Origin: Pomphorhynchus laevis
Lineage: Eukaryota > Acanthocephala > Palaeacanthocephala > Echinorhynchida > Pomphorhynchidae
Assembly: GCA_012934845.2 (NCBI GenBank)
Contig: WNNJ02001949.1
Location: 124,001-188,000, forward strand
Reading direction: 5' to 3'
DNA: 64,000 bases
The notes under the pieces are model-generated. The model made no database searches, was not told the origin of the DNA, and worked only from the letters and a program-made list of their open reading frames with translations. The position numbers were made by a program, and so were the translations under genes. Positions 23,298-35,721 of the stretch are shown here, in pieces (position 1 is the stretch's first letter; every line of letters begins with the position of its first letter).

Positions 23298-26200
23298 ATG
23301 AAGGTTATTTTTAAAACCTTACAGAATGATCAATTTGAAATGGAATTTGCTGAAGATTTAAAGGTTTCGCAGGTCAAAGAGCAGATATCGCAGAAGCATT
23401 CAGACTTTTCCGTTGAATCTACAAAGCTGGTTTGCGCAGGTAATTATTTAATTGTAAATTGTATTATCACAACCAGAACGCACTTGTTCATGAATGAATC
23501 TCACATGTAAATATTAGAATAAAAGTATATATACTCAATGTATATGCTTCTTTTGTATTTATACAAAAGAAGAGGTGATCTTTTATCAAGAGGTGATGAA
23601 ATCACCTCTTGATACTTCAAGAGGTGATTTCGTGGAGTGATTTAGCCAATACGAAAGATTTTCCCATGAAAATTTTTAATAAATTAAAAATTTTATAAAA
23701 GTTACGATAAAAGTTATTCGATATTAATTTGTAATATTTTTTATTTTATGCGACATTTTTTAAAGAAGATGATTTTTTTTCGAATTTTATGAATTTTGAA
23801 CAATTAATAAACAATTAAAAAATTTATTAAATATAAAATATTTAAAATAAAATACTAAAATAAAATAATTTTATTTAGATTAATAACACTAAATATATCA
23901 TGACCTGTGAATTTATTATTATAATCCAGTAGTTACATTTAAATAGCTCTTATTTTGATCTTGATCTTCTCCGATTAACAAAGTTTTTTAAAAGCATTTT
24001 TAATCGGAGTATATCAATGGCATGCTAAACGATGCCAATTCAATCTAGAAAACTTTTGTGTGATCTATCAACCTGCACTGTTCAGCAAAATCACAGAATG
24101 GAACCAATTTATTGTTTTGTACTCAAGTAACAATCTACTTACATATTTAATTCAGTTTTATCAGGTTTATAGAATCTTATAATATATGCAGTTATTCACC
24201 AGTCAATTAACTTGGAATTAATTTCTATACGAGATGAATTTCTATACGAGATAAATTTTCGAATAAAGTTTGTTTTATTTTAAAATTGCATAAAGCATTC
24301 GACGAATTCCAATATTATTTTACTGTATGTAAATATTATATTATACTCTACAGGAACGCGGTAAATATGCACTCTGCAAGTTTAGATTCGCTTATGTTTA
24401 AGTCTATCGATAAAATGATTGCTCAGTGACATTACCGTTTGATTTCGAGCACTCTCCTTTTTGCGGACAAATACTCTTATTCGTTTTCAATTTAAACTAG
24501 AATTTAATAATAAAATGCATCCTAAATAATAACTGCACTACTAAATAATAGTAGTGCAGTTGTAAAATTACAGAAATCATTTGGTTTTACATATATTTTG
24601 CCTTATTATTAAAACAATATTATGCCCAACTCCAAATATTTAGATGATCAAATGATTTATCATAAGAACATTTCAAGTTTATAAATTCTATAGCTTTTTT
24701 ACTAATTGATGATATTTTGCTTTGACTATTTAAGGGAAAGTGCTTGAAAACGATAAGAGTCTTAAAGAATTGAAATTAAAAGATTGTAGTTTCATCGTAA
24801 TATTAGACGTGAAGGTAATGCATATTTATTTTGCTTTTATGTAATTTTATTAATTTAGAAAAGTGATGCAAAACCTTGCATAACTACTGCACCAGCTGCT
24901 GCATCAGCGGCTACCACCAATTCACCATCACTGCAGGATGATTTCAATTCGGATTTTGACCCTAGCCTATTAGTCGAATCGTCTTCACAGCGTGAGCAAA
25001 TACTCAAGGATTTAACCGATATGGGCTTTGATCGCAGATCTGTAATGATGGCACTACGAGCAAGTTTCTACAACCCCGATAGAGCAGTCGAATATCTATT
25101 ATCAGTAAATTTTAAGAATTTTACTTTTAAAAATCGGATAATATACTTTAATCATAAATTTTTGTTGGTTTTATTCAAATATCATACAATGCTTGCGAAT
25201 AATTGCAAACGTATATTTTATTTCAGGGCAACATCCCCCAAAATCCTGAAATTAACCATCATACTAGCGATACTTCACAGCCGCAATCATCTTCAGTCCA
25301 GTCATCATCACAATTAAACTCTTGTATGCTTTATAATTTTGCATTATTCGTCTTAAGAAGCTGTGTTTTTTAAATAGCTGCAATTCTTCAATCGTTGCGT
25401 GCTCAACCTCAGTTTCGTCAACTTAGAGAAGTTATTCGACAAAATCCGGATATGTTAACAACTGTGATTTCTCAAATTGGTCAAGAACATCCGGAATTAC
25501 TTGATGTACCGTGTTTTCATTTTTGTTTGTTTAAACAAAAGTTAATTTATTAATTTATTCGATTTGCAGTTTTAACTTATTTAATAATTAAATAAAAAAT
25601 AACTATATTTAAATTCTCGTTTCTAATAATTCTATCTTAATTATCTTTTTGCTATTGGTTTTACTGTTGGATTAACAAATGAATTCCTCGCGATAAGTGC
25701 ACATTATATTTAATTGATTTATTAATTATAATTTAATCAGTCAATTATATATTAATTGATTTATTTAATAAAATAAATCAATTTATTAATTTATTATTAT
25801 TTATAATTATATTTTGTTTCTGCCGATATACCATTAATTAAAGTGACAGAGCCTATTTATATATAAAAAGAATATTTTGTTTTGCAAATAAAAGTTATAA
25901 TTATATTTTAATTAATTTATTAATAATTTACTAACGAGGGTGTTTAATCAGTAACGAGCGTGTTAATGATGCTGTTTGATGACTAATTAAGATTAACAAA
26001 TAATAACGAACAGATTCAATGACGCTTGATAATCCATCATTAGCTACTAAAATATATGTTACATTTGTGAAATACATTTTAAATCGTTAATCTTAATTTT
26101 TTATTAAATGTTTAGTTACGATGGATTCGAACAATCGAAAAAATAAATGTTGTTTTAGGTGATACTAGACTAATCTTTTTTGTAATTGTTAAAATTAAAA

Positions 26201-27236
26201 CATAATCGGTTATTTTAACTAAAATTCAAATTAAGATAAAAGTAAATATTTAAAATTTAATTACATGTTCTAAATATATAAATACGTTATTTTGTATATT
26301 ATATATATATTTGTTTAATGTGTTCATGTGATAACATGTAATAAGTGTTTAATTGTAGGTACTATTGAATAACTTAAATTAATGTTTTATTGTAATTTAA
26401 AATATATGTTGTATCCCTAAAAATAATTTTATTAATTGTGTAATCTTTTTCATTCAACTTTTTTAATTATTTCTTTTTAATAGCGAAATTGTTTTAATAA
26501 GTTTTATTTATTATCTTTTTAATGTTGTGAAGACTTTTGTGTAAACTGTCTTTTAATGATTTGATTGCAATAAACGATATTTTATTGAATATTAAAAAAC
26601 TATTATTATTTTATTTTAAATAAAATCTCTTTATTTAATTTATTTATTTATCTTAAAAATGTTAATTTAAAAATGTTGTTTAATATCTGGGAATATTAAA
26701 TCAGCTAACTGAGTCTACGTATTGTTATATAATTATAAAATAAACAAAACATAATAATGCTAAATCAAAATTTAACAATTAAATAATAAAATTAATAATT
26801 GTTTTTAGATTTTTTATAATTTAAATCAAGATTTATATCAAAATTTAATAATTAAGAAATAAAATAAATAATTGTATATTGTTCTGTAAGATGATTTTTA
26901 GGTTATACAAGAGAATGAAGATGAATTTCTACAAATGCTGACTGAGGAGTCTTCACCCTCAGATAATGAACAGGTACCCCAAACTTCACCAAATGATAAC
27001 GTAGAAATTGTACGCTTAACGCGAGATGAGCGAGCTGCTATCGATCGAGTAATTTTATCATTTATGCCTACATTTCTTAATAGCCTGTTTGTTACTACTT
27101 TTAGCTTAAAGAACTGGGATTCAGTGAGACATCATGTCTACAAGCATACTTTGCATGTGAAAAGAACGAAAATGATGCCGCGAACTTTCTATTCAATGCC
27201 AACTTAGATGATAATGAAGATGAAGATATCCAATGA
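23298..27236 (+). CDS. RAD23: RAD23-family ubiquitin shuttle / XPC-binding repair factor
   Basis: Seven exons: 23298-23439, 24735-24814, 24859-25104, 25227-25323, 25378-25505, 26902-27048, 27105-27236; all junctions are GT..AG and the sum is 323 codons plus stop. Residues 1-73 form the UBL domain ([20 protein letters not shown] to FIVILDVK), which docks on proteasome receptors. Residues 110-160 are UBA1 ([31 protein letters not shown]). Residues 188-229 are the STI1-like XPC-binding domain ([30 protein letters not shown]). UBA2 closes the protein ([30 protein letters not shown]). RAD23 carries ubiquitylated proteins to the proteasome and stabilises XPC in nucleotide excision repair. It is shorter than the usual 360-410 residues because the linkers are trimmed. 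Introns 2, 4 and 6 are only 44-56 nt. I am very sure of family and exons. Confidence 0.96.
23585..23613. repeat. 13-bp perfect hairpin in RAD23 intron 1
   Basis: ATCAAGAGGTGAT and its exact reverse complement flank a 3-base loop. A third AAGAGGTGAT follows at 23619. It may be the trace of a small fold-back element. Confidence 0.85.
24531..24561. repeat. 12-bp perfect hairpin in RAD23 intron 1
   Basis: AACTGCACTACT and its reverse complement flank a 7-base AT loop. Confidence 0.85.
26699..26880 (+). repeat. Worn copy of repeat M in RAD23 intron 5
   Basis: It begins CAGCTAACTGAGTCTACGTA, the conserved left end of the repeat seen at 43999 and 51501. It continues with an AT-rich body resembling the first half of those copies. 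It ends just before the acceptor of exon 6. Confidence 0.7.
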
Positions 27237-27948
27237 ATGATTGTCAAACCATTTGATTTCCGAATATGTTCAAGACCTATCTTCTTTAATAATTTATCTT
27301 CTTTTAATACGATATGGTATTTTTTGTGTATCATGTAATCACTATTTCTTAATAACTCTGTTGCGACAGTAGTAATGATACTCAAATTACGAAGATAATT
27401 TATTACTGAATTTAACGATCATTTATTAATGAATTACTTAGATTATTAATGAATCAGTTAAATTATAAGTAAAATAAGTTAAATAATTAATGAATTCGTT
27501 AAATTATAAGTTAAATTATTAATTAGTCATATTATTAAATTACTTAAATTATTAATAAATTAGTTAAATTATTAAATAATAAGTTAAAATATTTAAATTA
27601 TTAATTAGTCAAATTATTAAATTAGTTTAATTATTAATAAATTAGTTAAATATTTAAGAAAAGTTTTATAGAATTACCAATAAAATAATATTTGTGATTC
27701 AATTTTATGTAGAGCAATTTAGAAACATGATGAATTCATCTTTCTGGTCACAATGTTGATGCTGAAAATTCTATTCTGTTTACTATGTACTTTTTATTTT
27801 GAAGTTATTTGGTAAACATAACTTAAAAGCTTTTAGTCTTAAAAAATCTCTTTTTTCTGGATTCATATATATGTTAATTTTACATATAACGTTTATACAT
27901 AAATTTATATATAAATCTTATATTATGTTTATATTACAAAGAAAACAG
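27237..27948. other. RAD23 3' flank with TTAAATTA-type repeats
   Basis: The RAD23 3' untranslated region should start here. From 27420 to 27660 an imperfect repeat of ATTAATxAATTAGTTAAATT units dominates. AATAAAATAA at about 27681 is a possible polyadenylation signal but lies far downstream. Confidence 0.5.
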
Positions 27949-28012
27949 TGCCCCAGAGCAGGTGTAACAACAAATTATAATTTATATATTTGTACACTTG
28001 AAAGTGTCCAAA
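27949..28012 (+). repeat. Detached piece of the ribozyme-bearing repeat
   Basis: GCAGGTGTAACAACAA and TTTATATATTTGT then CACTTGAAAGTGTCC match 29338-29392, which is the distal part of the unit that carries the hammerhead ribozyme. Confidence 0.75.
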
Positions 28013-28451
28013 GTGTACAACTCGCTAAACTCAGCTTCAACTGCTGACTTTAATGTTCTTTGCATACATCACCAAGGTATCAAAGGACTTTATTGTGTCT
28101 GTAATTTCTTAATTAATTTAAGAAATAATTAATTTAATTATTAAATTAATTTTGATTTATAAAGACTTTTATAATTTGAATCAATTTTAAAGTTATTGTA
28201 CATTTATTACAACTGTACCGTTATTTGGATCAAGTTTCCAATTAAATTTTTATCTGTTCCATTGCGCATTTTCAACGTTTACACAAAATAATGTTATTCT
28301 GCACTAATGGCGAATGAGCTGCAATGCCTAATCCTTAAATGCCAATGTGCATTATACAAATGTAATATGAATATATTCAAGACTAAGATTTTATTAGTTA
28401 TGGATTAATAAACGAGTTAAGTTTTTTTATTATTTATTTATTTACTCAAAT
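28013..28451. other. AT-rich spacer
   Basis: No gene is recognised. Short inverted AATTAATTT runs occur near 28110. Confidence 0.45.
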
Positions 28452-28477
28452 GTTCGATAGCTAACTGCTATCATCAG
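28452..28477 (-). ncRNA. Hammerhead-like terminal hairpin (worn)
   Basis: The minus strand reads CTGATGA, a TAGC-AGTTA-GCTA hairpin, then TCGAAC. It has the order of a hammerhead core with stem II but no stem I. An A-rich stretch follows, as at the ends of retroelements. Related copies are at 33219, 36339 and 42535. Confidence 0.5.
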
Positions 28478-28950
28478 GACATAAAGCGCACAATAAAATA
28501 CAATAACTAAAATAAAATACTATAAAATAATAAAATAAAATACTATACTACTAGTCTGTTCATTGACAATTAGATTTCATGAAAGACTTAATTAATAATT
28601 AATTGATAATAGCAGTCCAAAATTGCAGTTCTGTGCTAGCAGTTCGATAATCACAAATCAATAGTAAACAATTACTCATAATTAATACTTCATAATAATA
28701 CATAATAATATAATATATTGATACGACGTAATATATTCAGACGAATATATTACATAATGTAGAATATATATATTATTAATATAATATCATGTGATATATA
28801 AGATATACGATATAATATGCGATATATATACGATATACCTAGAAAATGCGAAAATTTTATGAATGTCAATTCGACGGATAGTTTCAATAATATCTTATAG
28901 TAAGATATAATATAAATATAGTTTTGTATTATTATAATCAATCACTAAAG
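28478..28950. other. AT-rich spacer with ATATAT runs
   Basis: 28660-28920 is rich in TATATA and CGATATA runs. No coding signal is seen. Confidence 0.45.
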
Positions 28951-29505
28951 GAAGTTAGTGCCTGATACATATTTCAACTATAATACGCAGTGCCATGAAC
29001 AGAGCTTATGCTTTAAATTCGCTCTGATGATTCAGATTAAGGGTAGTTCTGTTTTTCGAGCTTTGAACACGGTTTAAGCGTGTGTTAAGGTGCCTATGGA
29101 TGATTATTGAAGTCACGGTACTGATGAGCTCCGTTAGAGCGAAACGCGTCTACCGTTGTGGAAGTTTGTAGTCACACATAGGATGACTGGGTATACTAGA
29201 TACTTTGAATATTGTGAGCATAATTCGGTTCTATTTCTTGGTCTGATGAGGATATATAGAATGCTACCTGGTGTTTATGCCTCTTCATGAGGAAAACATA
29301 GTGATTTATTTACAAGTACACCATTAGATGTCCCGGGGCAGGTGTAACAACAATTTATATTTTATATATTTGTCCACTTGACAGTGTCTCTGTAAAACAT
29401 GATTTCTTTTAGAAGGGATTTAGTGCCTGATGCATGGTTAAACTGCAATACACACTGCCATGCACAGAGCTTATGCTAAATTCTCTCTGATAATTCAGAT
29501 TAAGA
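28951..29505 (+). repeat. Direct-repeat unit carrying a hammerhead ribozyme
   Basis: A block of about 95 bp at 28951-29045 returns at 29411-29505 with the landmarks AGTGCCTGAT, CACAGAGCTTATGCT and ATTCAGATTAAG. The 365 bases between hold the hammerhead (29115-29156) and the GCAGGTGTAACAACAA segment that also occurs alone at 27949. This is one unit of about 460 bp plus the start of a second. A ribozyme inside a tandem or LTR-like unit is the layout known from retrozymes and from Penelope-like element ends. No protein-coding part is visible, so it would be non-autonomous. Confidence 0.7.
29115..29156 (+). ncRNA. Type I hammerhead ribozyme, minimal form
   Basis: Stem I pairs ACGGTA (29115-29120) with TACCGT (29151-29156). 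The core CTGATGA is 29121-29127. Stem II pairs GCTC (29128-29131) with GAGC (29137-29140) around a 5-base loop. GAAA follows at 29141-29144. Stem III is the two-pair AC/GT form with a GC loop, and cleavage is expected after C29150 in a GTC triplet. Every conserved core base is present. The tiny stem III is the form known from Penelope-like elements and schistosome satellite repeats. Self-cleavage would cut the repeat RNA into unit lengths. Confidence 0.85.
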
Positions 29506-29920
29506 ATAATTAAATGTTAATTATTAAAACAGATAAGTTAACTGAGTTTACATATTTCGTATGCGCAGAGAACGCGGTCGTACCATTGTAGTAGCCTTTT
29601 GTGAAGTACATTGAGACAGCATGACTTATCGCTACCTACACACGAAATTATGAATTGCAAAGCCTCGTAATTCATAATGACGGAACATTTGGAGCTTCAG
29701 TATATAAAACCGCTAACAGTTAATTACTGAAAATTTGCTGTTAGACATTAATGAATAAGGAATTTTTCAATAATATACACTGTTTTTTGCTTTAATTGTG
29801 CTAGTTTTAACTAAACAACCAACAATATATATAAGGTCCGGAAAGCACATGGTTAGTTTAAAGAGACTATGCCCATGCTACCACGTTAGCAAATTCTCGG
29901 AGATGCCTTTTAAATATATC
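29506..29920. other. Flank of the ribozyme unit
   Basis: 29535-29556 carries a worn form of the AACTGAGTCTACGTAT end of repeat M. GTATATAAAACCGC at 29699 looks like a TATA box, but no reading frame follows that would use it. Confidence 0.4.
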
Positions 29921-30009
29921 ACAAGGCAGCCGAAACGACTGATGAGTAGCCGGCAGCACTCACCCTACTGATGAGTGCTGCCGGCTACCATCAGCTCGTC
30001 TAGGAGTGA
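29921..30009 (+). repeat. Long hairpin with two CTGATGAG boxes
   Basis: 29947-29962 and 29972-29987 form a perfect 16-bp stem with a 9-base loop. It extends outward through CTGATG (29939) and CATCAG (29989) with one bulged base. CTGATGAG occurs twice and CCGAAAC stands just upstream, with GTC-TAGGAGTG just downstream. A related sequence lies reversed at 30700-30775. All hammerhead words are present, but I could not fold them into a complete three-way core. Confidence 0.6.
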
Positions 30010-30329
30010 TAAGGAAGTCTGCTCTGCATGTAATCGAACTCCGGTTTTTGGCAAAATCTACAATTATGAAACTGAAGCTTATTAGCTCCCGGAGCACAGT
30101 TTAACACTGTCAGATATATATAGTGGCAACATTTACAATTATATATATAGTGGCAACATTTACAATTATATATTACTATTATATAATTATTACTATTACT
30201 ATTACATTATATAATTACTATTATATATATATATAAAACTGACGCAAATAATGCTAAAAGAAAACGTACCGAGATCAATATAATTGTCAACTTATTACAG
30301 ATAGAGCGCTGGGCGTATATTGTAAACAC

Positions 30330-30900
<571 letters not shown>

Positions 30901-31446
30901 CCGTATCCATTAAGGATCCAACAAGTGCAGCGACAATTCAGCAACAACCTCTGCCTAGTGTTTAAGGATGGTCCGCACAGATTGACTAATAATTTCGACG
31001 ATTGACTAATAATTGACTGATAATATTTGTATATTATCGTATTTTTTATTTACTTTCTATTAATTGTTTTATATTTTGCCTTTTTATATTTATTCCAACT
31101 CTGTTTATTTTTGTGTCGAAATTGATTTGCTGAAAACCAGCGCAAATTGTTAACTGGTAACATCCTACAACTTTAAATAAAAAGTAAAATTTGATATTTT
31201 TATGTTTTAAGCATTTATAGTTTGTTGTTATGGTGTCTTGGCAATTTGTTTCATATTTGTGTTCAAATCGTGTTTCATATTTTTGTTCGAATCGTGCTGT
31301 CTACCCAGTACATTCATATCTGTCCGTGGCCTGGACCGTGCCTTGCTCTTACAACAATTTCTGTTTATATAAAATGGATGAACACGTAATTTTGTTTTAT
31401 AAATATTACAAAAAAAATAAAATTAACAAACGATTAATCAAGCTTT
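30901..31446. other. 3' flank of the cysteine-module gene
   Basis: The minus-strand gene ends at 31447, so its 3' untranslated region lies here. 31230-31370 has an open plus-strand frame with repeated CSNRVSYF words that I do not recognise. No other feature is seen. Confidence 0.45.
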
Positions 31447-34400
31447 TTAACAGCATCTGCCGTAAAATAATGGAACATGGCAAATACCGATTCGACGTGG
31501 AATTATTCTGGTCTGTTCTAACGATTTACGTTTCAGATATATAATAAAAATCGCTGTCAATATAGTTAGAAGTGTGGCGAGCAGAATTGAAATGAAAACA
31601 GCAAGTAAAATTCTTGTTATCTTATATCTGTTTTCTTCTAAATTAAGGTAATTAAGGAAAAGAACTGAAACAAAGATGCCTACCACATAGATAACCACCG
31701 CATAGTGCTGTTTGATTCAATATTATGGACGTTTGCATTGATGAGGATTTGACTTGTCTAGCATGTGTCCCTGACGATTTAGTTTTTGATACTGAATTCA
31801 GTTGCGGGTTCATAGAGTTGACAGAGGTTATGTGATCTTGATCATTGCAGACTTTGATCGCTCCTTTACCAGATACACATCGCCCAACTTCGGAAGGAAA
31901 TTCATTGATTTTATATTGCAAACTGTTTGATTTACAACCTGAAATTTGTACAATCTTTATGTATATGTGCAGATATCACGTATAAGTGTAATATGTTGTC
32001 TGGCATATGTATGTTGTCTTAGCATATCCGGATTTTCATACTTTTCAACATTTTGTCTGTTTGTATTAGGCGCTGCATTTGATTTTTTAATAAGAAAGTT
32101 AACTTTATAGTGAACTGGACTACAATAAAATTTTGTTTTTATTATTGCATAAATCAATTCAGCTAACTGAGTATATGCATTTAAAATTATCAAGTTAAAA
32201 TAAAAGTTAGAATTTAAAATAAAAAATCAATTTTAATGATTGACTAAGTATATTATTTATTATCTATTCATAATTTTTTTAATAATTTTATAATAAATAT
32301 ATAAATCATTATAAAAATAATTAAATAATAATTAATAAATAATTAATAATAATTAATAATGATTAAATAATTGTTATATAAGATTTTATATAATTTATAT
32401 TTCGTTCAAACATAGCGTCTCTGGCTTTATGTAACTGCTGCCTAAAACGCATAAAGCTGGAAGGTATGTAATCACCAGTTACACTTCGTACCCTCATGGT
32501 CAGGCAACGATGATAAACAAGTACCTAAGATACTTCTTGGGTTCGTCACATTTAACAATAGAGAATAGCCACGAGTTTGCATTACATTTGCGGAAAATTA
32601 ACACACAAAATGTCAAACTTTTCACTGCTTACGTTAGCAACCTCTTCACGAATGTTCCAGTTCATTAAACAATTGTCGACTCTCCACTACTTCTAAGTTA
32701 GAAACCAAAATATGAATAGATTGGAAGGATCTACCGTATACCGTGAAATGGTTACGCGGCTTATTACGGAGAACAAACACCCGAAAAGCTTGTTCTTTGA
32801 TTATTACGTTCAAGACGGGCACATCCTTGGGCAAATCCACTCAGCAGTTTGAAATCGCTTTGCCGCCAACGGCCACGACGTAAATTTTGCTGGTGCAGAA
32901 ATTATAGCCCACGAAAGTGATAAGTCTATAAGGCAATTATACCAGATTATCATATTAGGTACCTAGATCCCGACAATTCATTTTTAGTTATTTGCATAAT
33001 TTGTAAATTGATTTTACCCCAATCGCTAGTAGCGCTGTATGATTGAATAAATACATTCTCAGATTAATCCCAAATAATATTAATATACTATTTGACAGAC
33101 TGATAAGTTTGCTTCAAAATTCTCTTATCATAAAATGTAATTTCTAGATTAACTTCCGGTATGTTTCTTCCAGATCTGTTTTTGCTTTATATGTTTGTTG
33201 TGATGCAATGACGTTTTTCTGATGATGATCGCAGTAGTGGTTGAAATTTGAAAACAAAATAAATATTAGATTTATCGATATTTCTGCTAGTTTTTTTCTT
33301 AAATAAAATTATAGTTTACGTAGTGAATATGAATATGTATATTTGGAAATGCTTGGTAAAAAATGTTTATTATTCTAAATATAGAAATGTTTAGTAAAAT
33401 TAGATAATGAAATTAATGAAATGAATTAAATACGCATGAAAGTTTATCTGCTTTGAATTAAATGATTACCACAAACAGCTGACTTCAGTAGGCACCATTT
33501 ATTAGGGACATGATTTTCTTCACATAGATAGTCACCATCATAGCATTGACTATTTGACCCGATTTTATCTAAACAATTGAAAACACCTAACTGAATTAGA
33601 TTAATCTTATTATTAAAAATAATAAGATTATTAAATAATAAGATTATTAAAATAATAAGATTATATTAAATATACAAATTAATCGTTAAATTTATATTTT
33701 AATCTAATATTAATTCAAATTAAAAAATAAAATAAAATATTGTTTTTCTCGTGTGAATTATTCGATGAATACTTGGTAATCTTCAAAAATAATAATGTGT
33801 TAACTGATTGTAAAAACATTTCCCAAATCACATTACTTAATTCTTAATGATTTTTACAGAACAACAAACATCAAGGCCGATCACAAAGAAAACAAAAGAA
33901 AAGCAGTACCGATGGAAGAAAAATGAGGTAAATTAAGTTTGTTTTTCTAAAACATTTAGAAAATTCAAGAATAGCATTCTTATAATTTATTAATTTTGTT
34001 AGTTTGATTTGTATATATAAATCATTATTAAGATTAAATTATGGAATAATAGATTTTATTCATAAAGTAGAATGCTTAATTAGCTAAAAATTACATTTTA
34101 GTAATTTGATATAAAATGAAACAGTCAAAAATTATTTGAATTAAGACTTGGAAATCGTTATTATGAAATTTTTATTATTTTTTTATTTTTTATTAATTTT
34201 ATTAATAAATCAGCTTGGCCTTCGCCGTGCGGCATCCTTATGCCTTCGCGGTTTTAGGTAATCGCGTGGTAATCCAACGACTAATACAACGTTGACATAC
34301 TTAACTCTGATTTCGTTCCGTGTGTAGCGGAGAGTTTTCACACCAATGCAAAAGTATAACATGTGCACAGATAATCCGTAGGATTAATCAGATATTTGAT

Positions 34401-35461
34401 GAAGAAAACAGTTTGTGTAAATATAATTTATTTAGTTAAAAAATAATAAAAAAGTATTATAAATTAATAAATAAGTATCCGAAAGTAATAAGTAACTGAA
34501 AATTTATCGATATACAATTTCAATAAAGACGGTCAAACTTTATTATTAGTTTTTATTAGTTAAGACACGCTGGTGATTAATATTTAATTTGTTTGGTTTT
34601 CTTAAGAATTGTTTAGAATAAATAACTGATAGCTTAAATTTTAATAAAAGCAGAAATGTATTTAATATTTTTCTGATATAAATGTAACAATTATGACATT
34701 TCTTCATTTTTCATTTGCATGTATATAAAAGACCTACACTTTTCGTAAGAAGATCTAACATCGAGTTATATTTCTAATTTAATATAAACAGAATTTAAAT
34801 TTATATTGATTTATACATTTGTAAACGTTTAGTTAATAAAGAATAAATTAATATTTGCTTACAGCATCCACTGAAATTACTACTACATTTACTGCAGGCA
34901 ATCTTCTTGGAGACGATAGCTAGCTGATATTCGTTTCCACAGTAAAATGTGTCATATTTACTATCTAATTTGAAAATATGTTATTTAAAAAGAAACTTTG
35001 AAAATTGATAATTAATTTTTTATTAAATAGAGTAATAGAACGTTAATAACAAAATTTCATTAATTTCGTTTTAATCTTCTAATATGTACTCTAGTATTAC
35101 ATTTGTAAACTAATGTAGCTTGCAAATGTATAATTAATAAAATTATATATATAAATCATTAAACAAATCAAATCAAGAATCGAGTAACAGCAGCGATTTT
35201 TCTTTTATAGCACAATACAAGGGCTAAGCTTTCGGCGTAAAAGCCTTCTTCAGAGTTGTAATTTGCTAGAACAGTTATAAATTTTCTAACTGTTCTAGCA
35301 AATTACAACTCTGAAGAAGGCTTTTACGCCGAAAGCTTAGCCCTTGTATTGTGCTATAAAAGAAAAATCGCTGCTGTTACTCGATTCTTGATTTGATTTG
35401 TTTAACGATTTATTTGAAAGCAGCCTCAATGGGCTCTCGAGTTCGATTTGATAATAATATT

Positions 35462-35506
<45 letters not shown>

Positions 35507-35629
35507 AGAAGTGACATGGTGACTGAAAGTCGTGAATCGAAGTCCAGTCTATCAAGCAACACCATTTAGTATAAATGCCGTATTTCGTAAGAAATCCTGG
35601 ACCGTTGTTTACTCAGCACATCCGTGCAC

Positions 35630-35721
<92 letters not shown>

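Noticed and set aside
27101-27385. A minus-strand reading frame of 94 codons
   Set aside because: It is the shadow of the last RAD23 exon and its 3' flank.
29220-29250. Another hammerhead at GGTCTGATGAGGATA
   Set aside because: No GAAA follows within a possible stem II distance and no arms pair.
29695-29712. A TATA box (GTATATAAAACCGC)
   Set aside because: No gene or ribozyme unit starts at a fitting distance downstream, and TATA words are expected by chance in this DNA.
34720-34735. A TATA box (GTATATAAAAGACC) in an intron
   Set aside because: It is on the plus strand inside a minus-strand gene, with no reading frame behind it.
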